A program made the translations under genes and the position numbers. From Borrelia duttonii Ly (lineage in GTDB: Bacteria > Spirochaetota > Spirochaetia > Borreliales > Borreliaceae), in the NCBI RefSeq assembly GCF_000019685.1, contig NC_011229.1, positions 620,001 to 684,000 on the forward strand: a stretch of 64,000 nucleotides of DNA. The letters run 5' to 3'. Shown here in pieces: positions 41,240 through 50,278 of the stretch. Under the pieces are notes generated by a model, which saw nothing but the letters and a program-made list of their open reading frames with translations, was not told where the DNA came from and searched no databases. The first letter of the stretch is position 1, and each line of letters starts with the position of its first letter.

Positions 41240-41785
41240 ATGAGAGTAGCAATTATACTTGCAGATGGTTTTGAAGAAATTGAAGCTGTAGTTCCTATGG
41301 ATATTTTAAGGCGTGGTGATGTTGATTTGAAAGTTGTAAGTTTAAATGATAGTAAACTTGTTTCAAGTTCTAGGGGTTTTGTTTTTGGGGCAGATGAGAA
41401 GATATCAAATTGCACAGCAGATCATTTTGATTTGATAATACTTCCTGGGGGAATGCCAGGTGCTATAAATCTTTTTGAATCTAAGGATTTAGATAGTATT
41501 TTGAGAAATATGAATTTACAGGGCAAGTTGATTGCGGCTATTTGTGCATCGCCAGTAGTTGTTCTGGCTGCAAAGGGACTTTTGGGTGAGAGTAAATTTA
41601 CGTGTTATCCAGGGTTTGAAAATGATATTACTGATGGTGAATTTGTTAATGAAGATGTTGTTATTAGTAATAATTTTATTACTTCTAAGGGTGTTGGCAC
41701 GTCTTTTGAATTTGCTTTTGCTTTATTAAAGATTGTTAAGGGAGAGGGTATACTTGAGGATGTTAAAAATAAAGCTTTGCTTTAA
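41240..41785 (+). CDS. DJ-1/PfpI/ThiJ family protein
   Basis: 181 residues, one flavodoxin-like domain. The reactive cysteine is C102 in AAICASPVVVLA (nucleophile elbow), and the glutamate that lowers its pKa is E15 in ADGFEEIEAV. Family members act as protein or nucleotide deglycases, glyoxalases or redox chaperones; in other bacteria the group was first named after thiamine synthesis, but no thiamine genes are here and Borrelia lacks that pathway. AAGGAG precedes the ATG. It lies 16 nt behind a tRNA gene and probably shares its promoter. Confidence 0.93.
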   Translation: MRVAIILADGFEEIEAVVPMDILRRGDVDLKVVSLNDSKLVSSSRGFVFGADEKISNCTADHFDLIILPGGMPGAINLFESKDLDSILRNMNLQGKLIAAICASPVVVLAAKGLLGESKFTCYPGFENDITDGEFVNEDVVISNNFITSKGVGTSFEFAFALLKIVKGEGILEDVKNKALL

Positions 41786-41878
41786 TATGAGATATGCAAT
41801 AAGTAATTGCTATTAATGTTATTTGTCTAATTTAAAAAAATGTTTTATAGTAAAGAGCCATTTTTTGTATATTTATGA

Positions 41879-43105
41879 TTAATTGTCTTTGATTAGATCA
41901 TAGGTATCTTCAAGTATAGTTAGTTCTTCGTTTGTTGGGATTACAAGTATTTTTATATTACTTTGATTACTTGATATGTCATATTCTGTGTTTTTATCTA
42001 TTGCTAAATTATTCTTTTGAAAGTCAATTTTAATTCCAATTTTTTCAAATCCTTGAAGGGATAATTTTCTTATCTCATAATCGCTAGTACCAATTCCTGC
42101 TGTAAATATTATTGCATCAATATTAAAGTCTAAAGCTGCAAGATAAGAACCAATGTATTTTTTTATTCTGTAAGTCATTATTTCAACCGCAAGTTTAGAA
42201 TTATATTCATTATTGTTACTTTCTATCCAAATATCTCTTAAATCATTTGATTTGCATGATATACCAAGCATACCACTTTCTTTGTTAAGAATATTTTCAA
42301 TTTGCTTTGTAGTTTTTTTTAGTATTTTGCTCATTAAGGGGATAATGGTAGGATCTATGTCTCCACTTCTTGTGCCCATTACAAGGCCTTCAAGTGGAGT
42401 GAGGCCCATGCTTGTATCATAAGATCTTCCTTTTTGAACAGCATTAATACTTGCTCCATTTCCTAGGTGTAATATTATTAAATTTAGATCTTCTATATTT
42501 TTATTGAGTATTATTGCAGTTCTTTTTGTTATATATGCATATGAGAGACCATGAAATCCATATTTTCTAATATGATAGTCTTTATACCAAGAATATGGTG
42601 TGGCATATAAGAATGCCTTTTGATTCATGGTTTGGTGCCATGATGTGTCAAAACATGCGACTTGTTTTGCATTTGGAAATAATATAAACATTTCTTCTAT
42701 TACTTTTATTGCAATTGGATTATGAAGAGGTGCAAGATGAGATATTTTTTTTAGTTCATTTAATACATTTTGATTAATTATTACTGAGTTCTTAAATTTT
42801 GCACCTCCATGTACAATTCTGTGTCCTATTCCTTGAATTTGATCTAAATAATTAATAATTTTTGTTTTTTTGTTTGTTAAAGTTTTAATCAAATGTTTTA
42901 GTGCTTTTTTGTGAGATTTAATGTTTAAATTTGTTAATTCTAAAAATTTGTTTTTAAACTTAATTTTGATTATTGCTTGGGTTGTTTTGATTTTTTCAAT
43001 TATTCCTGATGCTAATATTTGTTCACTTTGATATTGATATTCATAAAGTGTAAATTTTAATGAAGAACTTCCCGTGTTTATTATTAGTATTATTATATTT
43101 TTCAT
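41879..43105 (-). CDS. ackA: Acetate kinase
   Basis: Acetate + ATP to acetyl-phosphate and back; with Pta (2700-3746) it links acetate to acetyl-CoA, which Borrelia needs for isoprenoid synthesis. 408 residues. ASKHA motifs: [14 protein letters not shown] at the start, [22 protein letters not shown] (phosphate 2), and the family's [20 protein letters not shown]. All intact. Its start is 10 nt behind the stop of mfd on the same strand, so it seems to be the second gene of an mfd-ackA unit, far from pta. I see no ribosome binding site of note beyond AATAATTAA. Confidence 0.96.
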   Translation of the reverse strand: MKNIIILIINTGSSSLKFTLYEYQYQSEQILASGIIEKIKTTQAIIKIKFKNKFLELTNLNIKSHKKALKHLIKTLTNKKTKIINYLDQIQGIGHRIVHGGAKFKNSVIINQNVLNELKKISHLAPLHNPIAIKVIEEMFILFPNAKQVACFDTSWHQTMNQKAFLYATPYSWYKDYHIRKYGFHGLSYAYITKRTAIILNKNIEDLNLIILHLGNGASINAVQKGRSYDTSMGLTPLEGLVMGTRSGDIDPTIIPLMSKILKKTTKQIENILNKESGMLGISCKSNDLRDIWIESNNNEYNSKLAVEIMTYRIKKYIGSYLAALDFNIDAIIFTAGIGTSDYEIRKLSLQGFEKIGIKIDFQKNNLAIDKNTEYDISSNQSNIKILVIPTNEELTILEDTYDLIKDN

Positions 43106-43115
43106 TTAATTATTA

Positions 43116-46100
43116 TTATAATAATAGATATAAATTTTTGTATATCCAATTTATTTTATCTGTTTCTTTAATATTTCCTAAATTTAAAAAAACCGAGTTT
43201 TGATATTCTTGATTTAATTTTAAGATATTAGGATTGTCTTTAATAATTTTCATGATCTTTTCTGCAGGAATGCTATTTATGTCTAAATATTCAATTTCAA
43301 GTAATCCATTTCTTTCTTTAAGGCTTGTAATATTGAGTTTTTGTGCAAGTAATTTTAGTTCCGATAAAATAAGTAGGCTATTTAGTTCGTTAGGAATTGG
43401 TCCAAATCGATCATAAATTTCAGATCTTATTTTGTTATTTTCTTCTTCACTTTGAATTGCTGAAATTTTTTTGTAAATTGATATTTTATGTTGTTCATTA
43501 TTTATATAGCTATTAGGGATAAATCCATTGTAATTAATTTCAATGTTGATTTCGTTTTTTTTTGAATTTTTTCCCATACGTTTTTCAATTGCTTTATTTA
43601 GCATTGTTAAATAATAATCTAGTCCAATAGATTCAATTTCTCCGTGTTGTTCTCTTCCAAGTAAATTACCAACGCCTCTTATTTCCATGTCTTTCATTGC
43701 AATTTGAAATCCTGCTCCAAGTTCTGAAAATTCAGATATTGCTCTTAGTCTTTCAATGGCACCTTCATTGAGATTTGAATTTTCTTTATATAAAAAATAA
43801 GCAAATGCTTTTTTTGAACTTCTGCCAACTCTTCCTCTTAGTTGGTATAATTGTGCAAGCCCAAATCTATTTGCATTGTTGATGATTATTGTATTTGCAT
43901 TTTCAATGTCTATTCCATTTTCAATAATTGTTGTTGCTAGTAATACTTGATATGATTTATTTATAAAATCTTGCATAATGTTTTCAATTTGCTCACCCGT
44001 AAGTTTTGCATGGATAGTTGCAATTCTTGCATAAGGGACTACTTTTTCTATCATTGCTTTTATTGAATCTAGTTCTTGAATATTATGGTGTACAAAAAAA
44101 ACTTGTCCATCTCTTGATAGTTCATTTTCGATTGCATGTTTAATTAATATTTCACTAAATTCTTCAACGTAAGTTTCTATTTTAATTCTGTTTTGGGGTG
44201 GAGTTTTTAAAACAGAAATGTCTCTTAGTTTTATTAATGACATGTGAAGAGAACGAGGAATTGGAGTTGCTGATAATGCAAGAGAATCGACAGAGACTTT
44301 TATTTCTTTTAGTTTTTCTTTTTCTTTAACACCAAACCTTTGTTCTTCATCAATAATAATGAGACCCAAATCTTTATATGTTATTTTTTTTGATAGTATC
44401 TTATGTGTTCCAATTATTATGTCAATGTTTCCTGTTTCTAAATTGCGAAGAATTTCCTTTTCTTTTGATTTTGTTATAAATCTGCTAATCATTGCAATTT
44501 GGATTGGGAAATTTTTAAATCTTTTTTTAAATGTATTGAAGTGTTGTTCTGTAAGAATTGTTGTTGGAGATAGTATTGCTACTTGTTTTTTCCCCATAAC
44601 AGCTTTAAATGCTGCTCTCATTGCAACTTCAGTTTTTCCAAATCCAACGTCTCCGCATAAAAGTCTGTCCATTACTTTTGAACTCATCATATCTTGTTTG
44701 ATTTCTGATATTGCTGTTAATTGATCTGGAGTCTCATCATATGGAAATTCTGATTCAAATAATAATTGCCATTCATCATCTTGAGGATATTGAAATCCTG
44801 TAATATTTTCTCTTTCTGCATAAAGTGAAACAAGTTGATCTGCAATTTTATCAATTTTTTTTGTTGCATAAACTTTTTTCTTTTCCCAGGTTTTTGAACT
44901 GATTCTATCTAGTTTTATATTTTGAGTTTCATTTCCAATGTATTTTTGAATAAGGTGTGTTTGTTCAATAGGAATAAATAATTTTTCATTATCAGCATAT
45001 TCAATTTCAATATAGTCTTTTTCAATAAGACTTGTTTTGATTCTCTTTATTTGTCTAAATATTCCAATTCCATGATTTATATGGACAATATGACTATTTT
45101 TTTCAATCTCAATAAATGAATCTATAGGTTTTGTTTTTGATGATTCGAAAGTTTTATTTGTTTTTTGTTTTTTGTTAAAAATATCTGCTTCAGTAATAAT
45201 AGCTATTTTTTCTTCGTTTATTATAAGAGAGCTTGATATCTTAATAACTTCAACTTTGATTTTAGGTATGTCTTGAAAAATGTATTTTAATTTTTCTTTT
45301 TGTGAGTTGGATTCTGCTGTAATAATTACTTGAAATCCATTATCAATCCAATTTTGTATTTCTTGTTTTGCAAGTACAATATTTGAAAAAAATCTACGTT
45401 CGCTCTCAATTTTAAATTCTATAATTTCTTTTGTAGGCTTTTCTGTTTGCTGATTTATAGGAGTTTTTATAAAATATATATTGCTTTTTAATTTTAAATC
45501 GTTGGGATTTATAAAGATTTCTTTTGGTGATACTATTTTTATGTCTGATTCTATTGCTTGAGTGTAGAGCCTATCGTATTCTTTATATATCTGTTTGATT
45601 TCTTCTTTTAAATTTGGTATTTCAAAATTTATAGTAATTGTATTTTCATTTATTTCCTGACTTAAGAGAGTCTCTCCTAAGAATGGATAAAATACTTCTT
45701 CTGTTCTTGCGTTGTATTTTGTTTCAATTTGTTTAAAGAATTGTTTATATTCAGATTCTTTGATGTAGTTTTTTAATTTATCTATGTTTTCTTTGTTCCA
45801 AATTATTTCTTTTTTTGGAATTATGTTAAATTCATAAATAGCATTTTTTTGTTTTAATTGATTTAGGGGATTGAAATAATTGATTTGCTTTATTTTGTCA
45901 TTATTAAGTGAAATTCTTGTTGGTTCTTTGTGATTAAATGAATGTATATCTATTATTTTGTTATTTATTGTAAATTCTCCGGGTAATGTAACCCTCATTG
46001 TTTTTTCGTATCCCATTTTTATAAGTTTTTTTTCAAAATTTTCTATGTTAATTATTTTATCTGTTTGGATTTTATATATGTTATTAAATAGATCCTTTTT

Positions 46101-46493
46101 TGTAGGAATTTTACTAAGTAGGGATTTTAATGAAACAATATATATGCCAGGATTATTTTCATAAAAGTTGATTAAAAATTTTACTCGATCACAGAAAACT
46201 TTACTTTTTGAGCCAATTCCTTTGTATATAAGAGGGCTGAAGTAATTAAGTTCGTATATTTGATCTGTGATTTGTGTTAAATCATTTTTAATTTTATCTG
46301 ATATATTTTCATTTTTAACTATTAGTATAACTTTATTATTACTATATTTTTTTATTTTGTGAATTAAGAAAGCTTTAAAAAATTTTTCGTATCCTGTTAG
46401 TGTAAAATGTATATTTTGTTCAATAAATTTTTGCATTTTTTGTAAATTTTGATTGTTTTTTAATTTGGTGGTCAATTCTTTTTCTATATTCAT
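43116..46493 (-). CDS. mfd: Transcription-repair coupling factor Mfd
   Basis: DNA translocase that pushes stalled RNA polymerase off damage and recruits UvrA. 1125 residues, complete. N-terminal UvrB-like part (about 1-340, with the UvrA-binding TLPGEFTINNKIIDIH segment), RNA-polymerase-interaction domain with IVHINHGIGIFR (about 468-520), helicase core with Walker A GDVGFGKT at 614-621 and Walker B DEEQ at 715-718, the RecG-like TRG region after LRGRVGRS, and the C-terminal regulatory domain. AAAGG precedes the ATG. ackA follows at 10 nt. It is divergent from a secreted protein. Confidence 0.97.
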   Translation of the reverse strand: MNIEKELTTKLKNNQNLQKMQKFIEQNIHFTLTGYEKFFKAFLIHKIKKYSNNKVILIVKNENISDKIKNDLTQITDQIYELNYFSPLIYKGIGSKSKVFCDRVKFLINFYENNPGIYIVSLKSLLSKIPTKKDLFNNIYKIQTDKIINIENFEKKLIKMGYEKTMRVTLPGEFTINNKIIDIHSFNHKEPTRISLNNDKIKQINYFNPLNQLKQKNAIYEFNIIPKKEIIWNKENIDKLKNYIKESEYKQFFKQIETKYNARTEEVFYPFLGETLLSQEINENTITINFEIPNLKEEIKQIYKEYDRLYTQAIESDIKIVSPKEIFINPNDLKLKSNIYFIKTPINQQTEKPTKEIIEFKIESERRFFSNIVLAKQEIQNWIDNGFQVIITAESNSQKEKLKYIFQDIPKIKVEVIKISSSLIINEEKIAIITEADIFNKKQKTNKTFESSKTKPIDSFIEIEKNSHIVHINHGIGIFRQIKRIKTSLIEKDYIEIEYADNEKLFIPIEQTHLIQKYIGNETQNIKLDRISSKTWEKKKVYATKKIDKIADQLVSLYAERENITGFQYPQDDEWQLLFESEFPYDETPDQLTAISEIKQDMMSSKVMDRLLCGDVGFGKTEVAMRAAFKAVMGKKQVAILSPTTILTEQHFNTFKKRFKNFPIQIAMISRFITKSKEKEILRNLETGNIDIIIGTHKILSKKITYKDLGLIIIDEEQRFGVKEKEKLKEIKVSVDSLALSATPIPRSLHMSLIKLRDISVLKTPPQNRIKIETYVEEFSEILIKHAIENELSRDGQVFFVHHNIQELDSIKAMIEKVVPYARIATIHAKLTGEQIENIMQDFINKSYQVLLATTIIENGIDIENANTIIINNANRFGLAQLYQLRGRVGRSSKKAFAYFLYKENSNLNEGAIERLRAISEFSELGAGFQIAMKDMEIRGVGNLLGREQHGEIESIGLDYYLTMLNKAIEKRMGKNSKKNEINIEINYNGFIPNSYINNEQHKISIYKKISAIQSEEENNKIRSEIYDRFGPIPNELNSLLILSELKLLAQKLNITSLKERNGLLEIEYLDINSIPAEKIMKIIKDNPNILKLNQEYQNSVFLNLGNIKETDKINWIYKNLYLLL

Positions 46494-46591
46494 TTTTTAC
46501 CTTTTTGTTTTTGTAGTTTAGTATAATATTATATATTAATAGATATGTTCTGTTTCGTTATGTATAATATTAGTTAGATTTTGAGGAGTTT

Positions 46592-47554
46592 ATGGAATTT
46601 AGAAAGCTATTGTTTGTTATATTTTTTATGATTATTCCTTCGATATTTTTTCCTAGGGATTATAAGGGGCTTGATTTTAAGATAAAATTTTTCAATCAAT
46701 CAATTTATCGTGTGAATAGTAATGTTTCTATTGAAGTTTTGCTTAGTAATGCATCTGATGATTTAATTACCCTTGAGGTAGGAGATGTTAATACTTTTGG
46801 TTTTGATTTTGATGTTACAGATACTACTAATATAAAGGTTAAGAGATCACTTGAATATGTAAAAAATAGATCAAAAAATATTGCAATTCCTGTTAGAACT
46901 CTGATTTTAAGACCTAATGAGAGATTTTCTGTAGTAATGAGTTTAAATCAATTTGTACAATTTGATAAAGATGGTGTTTACTTTGTTAAAGGTGTATTTT
47001 TCCCAAATATTTCAGACCCTCAAAAACGTGTAGAATCTAATGTTATTACCTTATTTTTGAAACCTAAAGTGGATAATCTTGCAGAAGAATTTGACTTTTC
47101 TAATTTAGCTTCCAATCGTGAGGTACAAAATGTTTTAAAACGAGAAAATTTATCTCCTGATAAGGTTATTGAATATTTGTTTTCAGCATTGCGACTTGGA
47201 GAGAGAGAAAAATTCTTTTTATATATTGATATTGAAAGTCTTATTTTAAATGATCAAAATAAATCATATCTTTATAAACAAGAGCTTAAATCGGGTTCTA
47301 ACAATATGATTGAAGAATATAAGGAATATTTGTGGAATAATGGTAATTCTTATATTTCAAAAGTTCCAAGTAAATTTTCTATTGTTGAGACTTCTTATAC
47401 AGATTCTACGGGTAGAGTTGTCTCTGATGTGTATTTTGAGGATGGTCATTTTTATGTTGCCAAGCGATATACCTTTTTTTTAAAAAAGTATGATTATTAT
47501 TGGATCATTTATGATTATACTGTTCAAAATACTGGAATTAAGGAGAAATACTAG
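46592..47554 (+). CDS. Secreted hypothetical protein with Ig-like N-terminal region
   Basis: I do not recognise a named family. 320 residues; the N-terminus has a signal peptide (MEFRKLLFVIFFMIIPSIFF) without lipobox. Residues 25-155 are beta-rich and resemble an Ig-like fold (VNSNVSIEVLLSNASDDLI; LRPNERFSVVMSLNQF). Residues 170-230 are helical, and the C-terminal 90 residues form another strand-rich unit with a YYWIIYDYTVQN end, like NTF2-type sheets. TTGAGGAG precedes the ATG. It overlaps or abuts the LysM amidase gene, which suggests a shared cell-envelope task. A conserved Borrelia gene of unknown role occupies this place in B31 (from memory). Confidence 0.8.
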   Translation: MEFRKLLFVIFFMIIPSIFFPRDYKGLDFKIKFFNQSIYRVNSNVSIEVLLSNASDDLITLEVGDVNTFGFDFDVTDTTNIKVKRSLEYVKNRSKNIAIPVRTLILRPNERFSVVMSLNQFVQFDKDGVYFVKGVFFPNISDPQKRVESNVITLFLKPKVDNLAEEFDFSNLASNREVQNVLKRENLSPDKVIEYLFSALRLGEREKFFLYIDIESLILNDQNKSYLYKQELKSGSNNMIEEYKEYLWNNGNSYISKVPSKFSIVETSYTDSTGRVVSDVYFEDGHFYVAKRYTFFLKKYDYYWIIYDYTVQNTGIKEKY

Positions 47555-47564
47555 GCCTTTTATT

Positions 47565-49589
47565 TTGAAAATTAAATGGTTTTGGAGTATTTTATATATA
47601 ATAACTTTTATTGATTTGTATGCTAATTTTAAGCATGAAGTTGTCAAAGGAGATACTTTATATTCAATTTCTATTAAATATAAGGTATCAGTAAAAGAAC
47701 TTAAAATTGCAAATAATTTAAAATCAGAAAATATTAAGATTGGACGTATATTATTTATTCCAAGTTCTTCTAAATCTAAAAATAAGCTTAATACTAAGAA
47801 GGTTAATACTAAAAAATATAATCAGAAAGCAAAGGTTGTTAAATATGGCACTGATAGTAAAATTTATATTGTTAAAGTTGGGGATACTATTGAAGATATA
47901 TCAAAGAAATATGGCGTAAAAGAAAAGGAATTGATTGCTTGGAATAATTTAAGTTCTAAAATTCTTAAGGTTGGTTCTAGGTTGAATTTAGATGAGCCTG
48001 ATTTTTTAAAGCCATATTTAGTTAAGAGAGGTGATTCACTTTCAAAACTTTCTGTTGATTTTGATATTAGTATTTCAGATATTATGCGATTTAATTTTTT
48101 AGATAGTAAAAATTTGGTAATTGGACAAAAATTATATTTAAAGAAAGCTTCTAGCAATGTGCATTTTCATTATGTAAGACGGGGGGAGACACTTGGTAAG
48201 ATAGCATATATTTATGGTGTTACCGCAAAACATCTTGTTCGTTTAAATGGAGATAATGCAATAAATTTAAAGGCAGATTCGATTTTAGATGTTTCTAGAT
48301 TGGTAGAATCAGATTTAGCAACTCCTAGTGTTTTGAAATTGGAGGAAAAGGCTAAAAATAATGAAACTTTTATATCTCATAAAGTGTCTGTTGGTGAGAC
48401 CTTATATAGTATTGCTCGTCAATATGGAATTTTGCTTGAAGATTTAAAAAGTTGGAATAATTTAAATGGAAATCATATCGTGTATAATCAGGAACTTAAA
48501 ATTTATGATAAGAGCAAAAGCTCAATTATTGATGATAAAGTTTTAGATGGAATTGTAGGTGATGATGATAATTCTAAGAGTAAAGTTAAAGCTATTGCAA
48601 ATGTTGTTTCTGCCAAGAATAAGAAGTTGAATTTGGATTTTTCTAATGTATTAGAGCATAGAAATGCCTTTGATATTAGTTCTTTAGTTGTGCTTGAGCC
48701 TAAAATACCTATCTTTGAATTTAATGGAATTTTTTATTATTGGTATAAGCCTAAAAAAGTAAGCCAGCCAAGTGAATTTTATTCAGAGGATTGGCATTCT
48801 CCTCTTAATGCATATAAGAAAGCAAGTCAGCTTTTTAAAAGTTTTGAAAATCTTGTTCAATCTCGTCCGATTAAAAATAATAGTTTAAAAAATAAATTAA
48901 TAATAATTGATCCTGGACATGGGGGACTTGATCCTGGTGCTATTGTTAAGGCTAAAGATGGACTTAATAATGAAATTTTTGTTGTTGAGGATGAATATGT
49001 TTATGATATTGCTTTAAGGCTTTATGTTTATCTTAAAGAACATGGAGCTAATGTTGAACTGACAATTTTATCTCCCGATCATTTAATTAGAGATAGTGTG
49101 ACGGCTAATAATACTTTTGTTAATGTTAAGAATGAAGTTTATAATGATTATGATTTAAATAAGACAGATACGGTTGATTCTTGGATAAATGGTACTTTGG
49201 AAGGTTTGAAGAAAAGATTATCTGTTGTAAATAAATTTGTAAATAAATATAGAAATATTAAGAGAGAGGATATGCTTTATATTAGTTTGCATGCTGATAA
49301 TAGTGTTGGCGCTCCTAGATGTATGGGATTTTATTATCATTCTGAGGATGAAGGAGGATTTGATACTCATTCGAAGAGTATTATTGAAAAAATGACAGCA
49401 GATTTTAAAAGACCTCCTTATATTAAAGGACAAAATCTTTACATGTTGAAAAATAATATTGTGAAAACCAAATTGTTGGTTGAAGTTAGAAATTTAGCGT
49501 TTGATGAAGAAGCTTGGGCGATTAGGTCTTCCAAGCTTAGAAATTTAGATTCTAAAATTCTTGCTGATGCCATTTTGAAAATTTTGTAG
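47565..49589 (+). CDS. N-acetylmuramoyl-L-alanine amidase with five LysM repeats
   Basis: Cuts the peptide from MurNAc in peptidoglycan. Five LysM repeats of about 44 residues follow the signal sequence, each with a GDT/GDS/GET core (VVKGDTLYSIS, VKVGDTIEDIS, VKRGDSLSKLS, VRRGETLGKIA, VSVGETLYSIA). A linker leads to an Amidase_3 domain: IIIDPGHGGLDPGA (zinc His), VVEDEYVYDIA (zinc Glu), YISLHADNS (zinc His) and LLVEVRNLAFDEE (catalytic Glu). The frame is open from ATG 47490, which would overlap the previous gene by 65 nt; a TTG at 47565 begins a clean signal peptide (KIKWFWSILYIITFIDLYA), so I prefer it, though AAGGAG at 47541-47546 is far from it. Probably needed for cell separation. Confidence 0.9.
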   Translation: MKIKWFWSILYIITFIDLYANFKHEVVKGDTLYSISIKYKVSVKELKIANNLKSENIKIGRILFIPSSSKSKNKLNTKKVNTKKYNQKAKVVKYGTDSKIYIVKVGDTIEDISKKYGVKEKELIAWNNLSSKILKVGSRLNLDEPDFLKPYLVKRGDSLSKLSVDFDISISDIMRFNFLDSKNLVIGQKLYLKKASSNVHFHYVRRGETLGKIAYIYGVTAKHLVRLNGDNAINLKADSILDVSRLVESDLATPSVLKLEEKAKNNETFISHKVSVGETLYSIARQYGILLEDLKSWNNLNGNHIVYNQELKIYDKSKSSIIDDKVLDGIVGDDDNSKSKVKAIANVVSAKNKKLNLDFSNVLEHRNAFDISSLVVLEPKIPIFEFNGIFYYWYKPKKVSQPSEFYSEDWHSPLNAYKKASQLFKSFENLVQSRPIKNNSLKNKLIIIDPGHGGLDPGAIVKAKDGLNNEIFVVEDEYVYDIALRLYVYLKEHGANVELTILSPDHLIRDSVTANNTFVNVKNEVYNDYDLNKTDTVDSWINGTLEGLKKRLSVVNKFVNKYRNIKREDMLYISLHADNSVGAPRCMGFYYHSEDEGGFDTHSKSIIEKMTADFKRPPYIKGQNLYMLKNNIVKTKLLVEVRNLAFDEEAWAIRSSKLRNLDSKILADAILKIL

Positions 49590-49621
49590 ATTTGTTAATT
49601 TTTTGTTATTAATTTGGCTAC

Positions 49622-49650
49622 TTGACAAAAGATTTTCAATTTAGCATAAT
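49622..49650 (+). promoter_or_regulatory. Promoter of tRNA-Asn
   Basis: TTGACA (49622-49627), 17 nt, CATAAT (49645-49650), 14 nt before the tRNA. Near-perfect sigma70 type. Confidence 0.78.
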
Positions 49651-49664
49651 GTTTAGGTATTCAT

Positions 49665-49736
49665 TCCCCTATAGCTCAGCGGTAGAGCAGGTGGCTGTTA
49701 ACCACTTGGCCGGAGGTTCAAGTCCTTCTGGGGGAG
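49665..49736 (+). tRNA. tRNA-Asn (GTT)
   Basis: Acceptor TCCCCTA/TGGGGGA (one T-G pair), anticodon loop CTGTTAA (GTT), T arm GGAGG/CCTTC, discriminator G. Convergent with the RNase M5 gene 5 nt away. Confidence 0.95.
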
Positions 49737-49741
49737 TTTTT

Positions 49742-50275
49742 TTATTGTAAAATTATTTTTTCTATGTCTTTTCGTTTTATATTAAAGTAATTGAGTCTTT
49801 CAAGTAATTTTTTGTTATTTCCATTTCCTAAGTTAAAATGCTTTTGTATTTGTTCTCTTTTCTTTTTTGATTGGGGTCCTGTTATTCCAAGTTCTATTAA
49901 GTCTTTTAAACTTAAATTTTCTTTTTGTTTTTCATTATAAAAGGTGCTTATTTTTTGTAAAATTTCTTTTAGTTCAGATTTAGAAGATATTTCAACTTCT
50001 TGATTTTGAGTTTTAAGATGGGCATGCTTAATTTTGTTATTATCATTTAAATAACCTGTTCTTTTAAGTATTTGTTTTCTAATAATACTTCCTGCTTTGT
50101 CGCTATCAGTAAAAATAATTATACCATTTGTTTCTATTGCTTTTTTTAAAACATTAATAGTTGCTCTTTGTAGATATAACCCACCAGTTTCAATTATAGT
50201 GCATTTAAATAGAGCTTTTATTTTCTTAGCATCGTCTTTGCCTTCAACTACAATTATTTCTTTTATGTGTTTCAG
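49742..50275 (-). CDS. rnmV: Ribonuclease M5 (5S rRNA maturation), apparent CTG start
   Basis: Toprim-domain nuclease that trims 5S rRNA precursor. I translated the minus strand by hand: 177 clean codons ending in TAA at 49742-49744. Visible: Toprim strand EIIVVEGKDDAKK (catalytic Glu), IETGGLYLQRATIN, and the acidic IIIFTDSDKAG (DxD); the C-terminal half reads LSLKDLIELGITGPQSKKK and LLERLNYFNIKR, matching the RNase M5 tail. There is no ATG, GTG or TTG between the conserved start and the in-frame aminopeptidase stop (50279-50281). CTG at 50273-50275 aligns with the first Met of B. subtilis RNase M5 (MKIKEIIVVEG against [L]KHIKEIIVVEG) and has a weak TTGGAA 8 nt ahead. Translation is probably coupled to the upstream gene. 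Confidence 0.88.
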   Translation of the reverse strand: MKHIKEIIVVEGKDDAKKIKALFKCTIIETGGLYLQRATINVLKKAIETNGIIIFTDSDKAGSIIRKQILKRTGYLNDNNKIKHAHLKTQNQEVEISSKSELKEILQKISTFYNEKQKENLSLKDLIELGITGPQSKKKREQIQKHFNLGNGNNKKLLERLNYFNIKRKDIEKIILQ

Positions 50276-50278
50276 ATT

